This document shows, in pieces, positions 56,874 through 64,000 of a stretch of DNA of 64,000 nt. The DNA lies in NCBI GenBank assembly GCA_002104985.1, contig MCGO01000011.1:124001-188000 (forward strand). Direction: 5' to 3'. A program made the position numbers and the translations under genes. This DNA is from Rhizoclosmatium globosum. Taxonomy: Eukaryota > Chytridiomycota > Chytridiomycetes > Chytridiales > Chytriomycetaceae. The stretch's first letter is position 1; each line of letters opens with the position of its first letter. Below the pieces are notes generated by a model. The model had not been told where the DNA came from. It was given only the letters and a program-made list of their open reading frames with translations, and ran no database searches.

Positions 56874-58564
56874 TTAGAAGATCCCCTTCTTTGCATTGTC
56901 AATAATGGCACGAGAAATGATCAATCGCTGAATCTGTGAAGTACCCTCGTAAATCATGAAGATTCTAGGACAATTGTATTAGCGTCTTACGACAGATATA
57001 ATACCAACTTACTTGGCATCTCTCATGAGCTTCTCGACTGGGTATTCACTGTTGAATCCGTTTCCTCCAAAGATTTGTACAGCATCAGCAGCGTTCTTAT
57101 TGGCAACTTCAGAGGCCATAGCCTTGGCCATGGAGGCATAGAGTGTGTTTCTCTCTCCGTTGTCTCTCAACCAAGCAGTCTTGTGAACAAGACCACGAGC
57201 AGCCTCAACTCCAATAGCCATATCAGCGAGCATAAAGGCAACAGCTTGGTGCTCAGCAATTGGCTTGCCCATTGTCTTACGCTCTAAAGAGAAGATATGA
57301 GATTGGGAAAGAAGAAATCAATGCACTCACCAAGAGAGTACTTCAAGGCTTCCTCGTAAGCTCTAGAGAAGCATTGATAATCAGACTTTGGTTTCTTAGT
57401 AGAAACCGAAAAATCACACACCTTCTGGCAAGTCCAACAGCAGCACTCGCGACAAGTGGTCTTGTCACGTCAAACGCACCCATAGCAAGCTGGAAACCCT
57501 TTCCGATGTCACCAATACGGTTTTCATCAGAAACCTCAACATCCTCAAAAGTGATTCCACGGGTGTCAGAACATCTTTGACCCATGTTAATCTCCTTCTT
57601 TCCAACAGTAATTCCTGGGGAGTTAGCATCAACGACGAAACCAGTGAAGGCCTTTCCTGTTTTGAAATGAATGTGAGTGTGTTTTTTATATGACTCTTTG
57701 GGGAAACTAACCTGGACCAGCGTTGGCGTCGGTCTTAGCGAGAACAAAGTACCAGTTAGCCTTTCCTCCGTTAGTAATCCACATCTTGCTCCCTATTATT
57801 TCACAGAATTAATTTAAGCTGGTTGCATGAAATTTCAGACGCACCAGAAATACTCCAGGAGTTTCCCTTCTTGACGGCCTTGGTGGCGATACCAGCGACA
57901 TCACTTCCAGCAATTGGTTCAGTGACACAGTAAGCACACATGAGAGGCTCCTCGGTCATACGTCCCAAGTACTTCTTCTTGAGTGCATCGCTGGCACCAA
58001 GAATGACTGGAGCTTCCTGCAAACAATACATGAGTACTGAATCTATGGGCAAGTTTTAAAAAAAAGCTTGTTACCGCAAGGCCGTTAGCTTCAGCGGCAG
58101 TCTGGATTCCTGAGCATCCATAGGACATTTCCTCCGAGATAAGCGAGCAGTCAAGGACACCGAGGCCGAGACCACCGTACGCCTCTGGAATGTGGGTGTT
58201 GAGAAGCCCGACCTCCCAGGCCTAGCAGAAGGTGTTAAAGAGGGTCTGAACACGTGGGGGGGCCTTTCACGAGAGCCACACCTTCTTCAGAATTTCCGAT
58301 GGGTACTCTCCGGTGCGGTCGTGGTGCGCAGCGTTTGGCGTGATTTCCTTCGCGGTGAAAGAGCGGGCGAGTTCCTGGAGCTCGAGCTGTTCTGGCGTAA
58401 GGGCGAGGTTGATGCGCGTGGCGGCCGAGGCAGAGAAGAACTGGGCCGGGCCAGGCGAGGGCGCGTGTTAGTGTTCGCTGTTGCGTTTGACTACTCGGAC
58501 TTACTTTCTTTTGGGCGGCGAGGCGGCCGAGGCTTCGGAGTGGTGTGGCGCGAGTAGCGAACAT
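56874..58564 (-). CDS. ACADM: Medium-chain acyl-CoA dehydrogenase
   Basis: Nine exons: 58505-58564, 58282-58440, 58075-58221, 57845-58016, 57712-57792, 57422-57656, 57331-57362, 57013-57283 and 56874-56964, 415 residues, including a 32-base microexon. A mitochondrial presequence ([18 protein letters not shown]) precedes the ACAD fold. [17 protein letters not shown] and [11 protein letters not shown] bind FAD and substrate. The catalytic Glu is in [28 protein letters not shown] is closest to ACADM. It performs the first step of mitochondrial beta-oxidation on C4-C12 acyl-CoAs. It lies 156 bases upstream of DHTKD1 on the same strand; shared control is possible but not shown. Confidence 0.93.
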
Positions 58565-58911
58565 TGTTGGATTTCGATGTGCTTTTTGTTGAAATCCAAA
58601 ACTGTTGCCTGCCTGCCCCCATGTGCTTGGCAGCTGCCTCCCTCTCCTCCACCCAATCTTTCTTTCATATCTGACAAATACAATACACATCAACTCAACG
58701 AAACCGATCGGTAATTTACTGCCAACTCCGTGTCCAACTGTGTCTCCGATCCCAACCACACTCAGAACAATCAACCAGCACAAAAATTTGTTCCATTGTT
58801 CGCTTCTTGGTATCATCTGTGGGATACATAATCTGCGGTGATCTCGTGATTGGATGAACGCGTAGTTTGAAAGGGTGGTATGAATCTTAACTTTATCTTT
58901 ATTCGTTTAAG
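58565..58911. other. Intergenic
   Basis: 347 bases with the ACADM promoter and the nexin 3' UTR. Nothing else recognised. Confidence 0.4.
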
Positions 58912-61900
58912 TTACTCCCCAAACAAAGCCTCTATAATGTCATCAAGGAGCATATATATCAATTGTCGATTTAGAATGCTGTTCTGAAACACCCAAAGAA
59001 ATTTGAGAGCCCCTCTGCGGGCATTCTTTTTGCCTACTACCTTGCCTAATAGCGCAAGAGATAGATGTATCATTTTCGAGGACGACGTTTGGCGACATTT
59101 TGCTATTGATGCGTCAGAATATGCTGTCACGAAAGGGTTCTATACCTTTCTGTTCTGGCGTTCGAATGGGCCAAACAGTGTCGAACAAGCTGGTTTTCAA
59201 ATATTCGATTCGAGAAACCATGAATTCTTCACAGAAAACACTCTTCAAGCTGTCTGTTACTCGACGCTCGATGGCTCCACCAAGAATGTGCTGCAGGACA
59301 AGATTCAAGGCCTTTCTGCGAATAAAATTGCCCTTCTCCTTCAACTCAAAGATTTCAGTGATGAGATCAAATAAAAGGTCGACAGTATCGGTGTTGTTTT
59401 CTGGACGGCTTTTCAGTGCAGCTACCTCTTCAGCATTTAAACTGACACTATTAAACCGAGATTGAGGCTTCGTATGGCGTTTGATGTTTTCTTCAAACTT
59501 GTGAAAGAGGTTTTTGACAAACTGTTTTTTCTTTTTGTTTTCAGCCTTGCTATCGTGGGTACTAACTGTGTCATTGTAGAGTAATCGAATGATATCTGTA
59601 TGACATATGAACTTGCGAAACTCAATTGATTTACAGATATCCACATGTTTCAACAGGTTCTGATGAAACTGATATCAGCACCCCAGAAACACATCATTAT
59701 ACTCGCCTGAAGGTACGTTTCCAGCAATTTACGTCTATTCTCCATAAAGCGCTTTCGGAACTTTAAAACGCCTTTGAATATCTTATTCTGGGGTGCTTCA
59801 TATTGGTTTACAACGGGAAAGTGGGATTTCAACGTTTGATGCAGGGTAATGAATTCCGAGAATTTGCGATGAACAATCCAACTATTGAGCAGTAAGCCTC
59901 ATACCACACAATTCAATGACTTACCCAGACTGAAGTCCCTCAGCATTTGTCAAGTGCACTTCGACAGTGAAGTGTGTAAGATCTCTTCCATCCTCATCAC
60001 ACCTTATGATCACTGAAGTGGATTTCTAATATAATTTTAGACCAAAAATTATAAGAGTAAGATCTTACCGGAGAGATAAGGTTTTGAATATCGCGATCTT
60101 TACAGGCAGCCTTTTCGGTTTCAAGTCTTTTCAGTTCAACTTCCAAGCCTGCTTTCATCAAATTGAGAGCCCGTATTCGACTTGCTGATAAATCTAGTTG
60201 TGCCGAATTCGCTAAATGTTCCTGTACATCTTCTAACTCAGACCTTGTGTTCTCCATGACCTCATCCAATTCAATAATTCTTGGCGTTGATAATGCAGGA
60301 AGTAGAATATCAGCTTGGGTGACTCCTTTCTTCTCTAACGTGGCTGAATCTACGAAAGGGCCGTCCTCTGAAACCTCCATTTCCTCGAGAACAGTTTCAT
60401 AACTCTCAGACCAAGTCCGATCAAGCGCGTTATCATTGCACGATTCATAGCCTGAACTTTCTGCTTCGGCATCTGAGTTGATTTTCTTTCTACCTAAATT
60501 TGGTCTGAAAGACTTGATGGTTTCAGCACCATTTGCAACTCGTTGTAGAATCCCTTTCGCAGCGGACTTAATCAAATCAGATCCTTGGGTCAGCGTGGAT
60601 CTTCGATTTGATCCTTGGATAAAAGGATTCTTGTCACTTAGGGTGTCAGAGGTTTGGGTTGAAGTTCGAGTTGGGGATTGATGTGACTTTCTACGTAACA
60701 CAGAAACAAGAGAGTTACTATTCGTAGGAGATTCTTTAAGAGTTTTTGCTGAGGAATGCATTGAACCAGGTGGCGAGGCTGAAAGAGCATCAGTTGAACC
60801 AGTTCTGCTTGGAGACTGCCTTCTACTTTTCAAGAACCGAAATGGCTCTAAGGTGAATTTCTCTTTGTTCGATTGAGTCCCTGGTTTGGGGAATTCTTCC
60901 AATGATTGGGATTGAAGTCGATGGAACGGTTTTGGTTTTGTGATCGTCTCGATTGAAGCACTGGATACACGCTTTCTCCCCAAACTTTGAGTAGATTCAT
61001 CAGTTTTCAAAGGCTCTGAGCGAGGAGACATTGTTTGCTTCGGACTTCTCATGCTGCTGCTTCGTGTCATGGAGTTGTTAGCCGATTTTGGCTCATCAGG
61101 TTGCTGTTTTTTTGATTTCCAGCAGCTTAAAGACGATAGTTCTTCCAAAGCCTTTTTCTTGAGCTTCTTCATTAGGCCGATAGTTTTTTCTTCGTCAGAT
61201 TCATCAGAACAGTCTACCTCCTCTGTCGTCGGTAGTAACCCTCTTGATTGTTGTTGCATTCCAAAGATATCAAACGACTTGCGCTTCTTCATTTTTGCTC
61301 TCAATTCAGGTGACTTAATTCTTCTATCCGCAAATGTTTTCCACCGCACCGGTAATTCATCGTCACTCCCGTCATCATCACTTGTTTCCTTCAATGGAAT
61401 TATATAAGAACGAATGTATTCATCGTCGTTAACTTCGGTCGCGTCGGCCATCAAGTCTTTGTCCTTTGCCTTCATCCAATGCAAAGCAGCAAACAACTTT
61501 TTTGACGGAAGTTTGGACCATCGTCGGATTTGTAATGGCCCACTGTTACTGTCAGCCTGGTTTTCAATAGTTTCACAGTTTCCATCGTCTAAATCCTCGG
61601 CTATACAGCTCATCATGTCTTCACATTGTGAGGATTTCAAAAAGGAACAGTATTCGACGCTTTCCAGCTCCTCTATAATGCTATGACGTAGTTTCCACAA
61701 CGGTTCCAAATCATTCAATAGCACTAACGGCTGATTTGATGTCCCAATCGTATTTAATGCATTTGAGATTTTCTCGTGAAGTGTTTGTAAATCATCCTTC
61801 AAATTCTCAGATTCTTGAATATGGGTGCCCGCAAGGCTCCAAAACCGTGAGTTGACTTCTGTTTCAAGGAAAGTTTTGATCGAATCCATAATCACTGGTG

Positions 61901-63708
61901 ACACACTTATATCTTCAGTGTCATAAAAATCAGCCAGGTCAAAATACGAATCCTGTAACACTGTTGCAGTTGACAATCGCGATGACTGAGATTCTAGAAC
62001 ATGCCGATGCTCGGCTGGATTGCCTTCTGAAATCATAAGACCAGTTTGAGCTTCGATATTTGAAAGCTTTGTCCACAGTTGATAATAGTGAGGCCGAACT
62101 GAGTTCGTCCGAGGCAAAAGTGAATCAAATTCTTGGAAGAATGACCGTAATTGTCCTGACTTCAAAATTTCCTCGAGTGGAGGGACATTGGACTTTTCTT
62201 GATTTGACCCCCCATTTTTCTGTGAAAGAGACATTCATTAATCTAAGCAACAACAGTACGAAATTAACCTGTCTTTTCAAGACCCTTATTCTTCGCTTCA
62301 CTCGTTTTACCGCCTTATGATATAGCTTAATCCGATGCTTTATGTCTTTGACTTGAATAAGTTCGCCGTAATTCCCTTTTGCGAGACTCTCTGTATGAAT
62401 GAATTAATACTGACTGTTTTACCAGGCTTGATTGTTACCCATTCGAGCTTTATCTGCCATAATTTCGTTCTGAATACATTCCTTCATTTTCATGGCATCC
62501 TTTAAGATAGTACATGACTTAATTTCATCCAAAATATCCTCTATATTTCCGTTGGAGATCATGGCGGCGATTCCAGAATCAAGGAGCGACTGTGGGACTG
62601 GCTGTTTGTCCTCTCGCTCAACATCTTCCTCATTTATTTGTTTTTCCACAGCCTCAGATATTCTTTTTGCCAAGACATGTTCTTGACTCATTACGTGGTC
62701 TCCCTAGAATTTGAATCTTAACCCCTCAAAACACTATGAAACAATTACCAATGTATCGAATATTTGATTCCAATAATCAAAATCAGATAGCATATCAATT
62801 CCTGCTTTCAGAACCTGATCCGCCAATAACTCAGTCATTAGAGTTGAAAAGACAGAACTTTTTGTATCATTCTCAAACAATGTTGGCAATAATTGTCGCA
62901 CAATCCCTTTCAAATATTCAATCTCACTCAATTTGTGAGATGATTTTTCTGGCCCCTCAGCCGTCCATGACTTGAGTGCTGAATGTAACTCTCCGTCTCT
63001 ATAGCATTGTACCAAAAGGGCCTCGTCAATTGTCTCCGATCCAGCTGACTGAATTTTCGAGTTATTTGATGTAATTTTAGAAGCTTTGATGGCGGCTAAT
63101 CTGCAGTCTTTGATGTGCTGTGTGATTTTTGGTACTAATTTGAGAGAAACGAGTGCAGTGAAGTCAATATTGGATGATTTTCGTCCAATCTCGGTGATGG
63201 CAGATATGATCGCGGACTCTATGACTTCAAGGACTTTTGCATCGTCATCTCCTTGAGTAATTATGTTGACGATTGGAGTTAAAGTCGTTTTTGAAAATGC
63301 AGAGACGACTTCCATTAGAGGCTTTTCAGTGCTTGGAGCAAGTGGAATTACAACCTGAAGTTTCATCGAAGTCGATTTTGATTCGGTAACTGTTGGTTTC
63401 GCAATGAAGGCTGAGTGGGGCAGTAGATAACGTGAAGGTTCGCGAACGAGCTTTCCGAGTTGTTTCGCCTTCACCACAACCCCACCATCTGATAAAAATA
63501 TATTCCATATACCAATAAGTACTAGTATGTGGTATAATGTAGCTCTGAAGGTCGGTGAGGAATAGCAGAGTAGAAATATGAAGTAGAGAGTGGCGGAATA
63601 CAAAGGCCTCTTCACGATTGAATACAGTGTTGACGAAATAGCAGATTGAATGGATGCATGGATAAACTCTAATGCTTCCTTCGAAGTCACAAGGTGTTTC
63701 AGTGGCAT
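58912..63708 (-). CDS. MDM1: MDM1/SNX13-type sorting nexin (TM-PXA-RGS-PX-Nexin_C)
   Basis: Seven exons: 62749-63708, 62439-62703, 62269-62390, 60069-62219, 59925-60025, 59707-59881 and 58912-59659, about 1,506 residues from the ATG at 63708 (frame open to 63816). Two helices near residues 30-75 anchor it in the ER. A PXA domain follows (to about 320), then an RGS fold (SGQLRSFFQEFDSLLP), a long Ser-rich linker, a PX domain (WIVHRKFSEFITLHQTL; KGVLKFRKRFMENRRKLLETYL) and a Nexin_C domain (FDLITEIFELKEKGNFIRRKAL). This family tethers ER to vacuole, endosome or lipid droplets. The intron after LLETYLQ uses a GC donor (59706/59705). One extra base near 59127 breaks the frame; removing it joins IEPF to VTAYSDASI. 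Confidence 0.88.
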
Positions 63709-64000
63709 CCTCGTTTGTGGAAGTGACAATTCCAAAAAAGGAGTTTCACTCGTTTGAAAAAAAGAATAATTCAGTTGTACAAAAAATTGTGTTTTGAATT
63801 GAAATAAATGTTGCATGCTGTATCAATACCCCACTCAAGTATCAACTGATTCAGCACACCATTCATACAAAAACTTAGGGAATGAAACGTGTATAAAAGT
63901 GGCTCAAACAGCGTTAAATTCAAAGCAACGACTTAACAGACTAGGTTGTGAAAATTAAAGTGACTATATATTGGAAAGAAACGTCTGACCACCGGGAACC
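63709..64000. other. Nexin promoter region at window edge
   Basis: About 290 bases upstream of the nexin start. It is AT-rich with no other gene visible before the window ends. Confidence 0.35.

Overview
This window is nuclear DNA of an early-diverging fungus, most likely a chytrid. The genes are dense and split by GT-AG introns of mostly 43-75 bases. They include the fungal alpha-aminoadipate lysine gene LYS1, a fungal WOPR regulator, a class C (GABA-B-like) receptor of a kind kept in zoosporic fungi, and ordinary housekeeping genes (GCN1, UBC7, SEM1, DHTKD1, ACADM, MDM1-type sorting nexin). I saw no tRNA, rRNA, CRISPR array or recognisable transposon ends. Assignments come from reading translations and checking intron phases by hand. 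No database search was run.

Layout. 1-2.65 kb: 3' part of a disordered, repeat-rich protein whose frame is broken many times. 2.9-5.6 kb: a DUF4097-like membrane-anchored protein and an MFS transporter with four frame breaks. 5.9-15 kb: GCN1 (11 exons), with eight frame breaks between 7.6 and 10.6 kb. 15.3-18.4 kb: a small membrane protein divergent from UBC7, then LYS1. 18.5-21.5 kb: a degraded 7TM receptor and a class C receptor. 21.5-34.1 kb: one giant 20-exon minus-strand gene. 34.6-44.7 kb: a transporter relic, a DUF2306-ferredoxin reductase fusion, a class B DnaJ, a PhyH dioxygenase, a dihydrodiol-dehydrogenase-like oxidoreductase, an S9 peptidase and a kinase. 45-53.3 kb: a disordered protein, a LITAF protein, SEM1, a PP1-docking-type disordered protein, a WOPR factor and NAT9. 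53.3-58.6 kb: DHTKD1 and ACADM, two mitochondrial catabolic genes in tandem. 58.9-63.7 kb: an MDM1/SNX13-type nexin.

The item most worth attention is the giant gene at 21549-34137 (about 3,840 residues). All its intron phases agree except at one point. It carries two ubiquitin-like folds near the N-terminus, the second ending in Gly-Gly. The middle holds low-complexity linkers and two C2H2-like fingers. The C-terminus looks like a TnpB/Fanzor RuvC nuclease: a DPG-type RuvC-I, a zinc ribbon, an RDxxxxxxI RuvC-III and a nuclear localisation signal. I know of no described protein with this architecture.

A second theme is data quality. Most frame breaks in the first 10.6 kb are explained by a single missing base that restores an otherwise conserved protein. 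They look like assembly deletions rather than gene decay or programmed frameshifting, and protein annotation there should be read through them.
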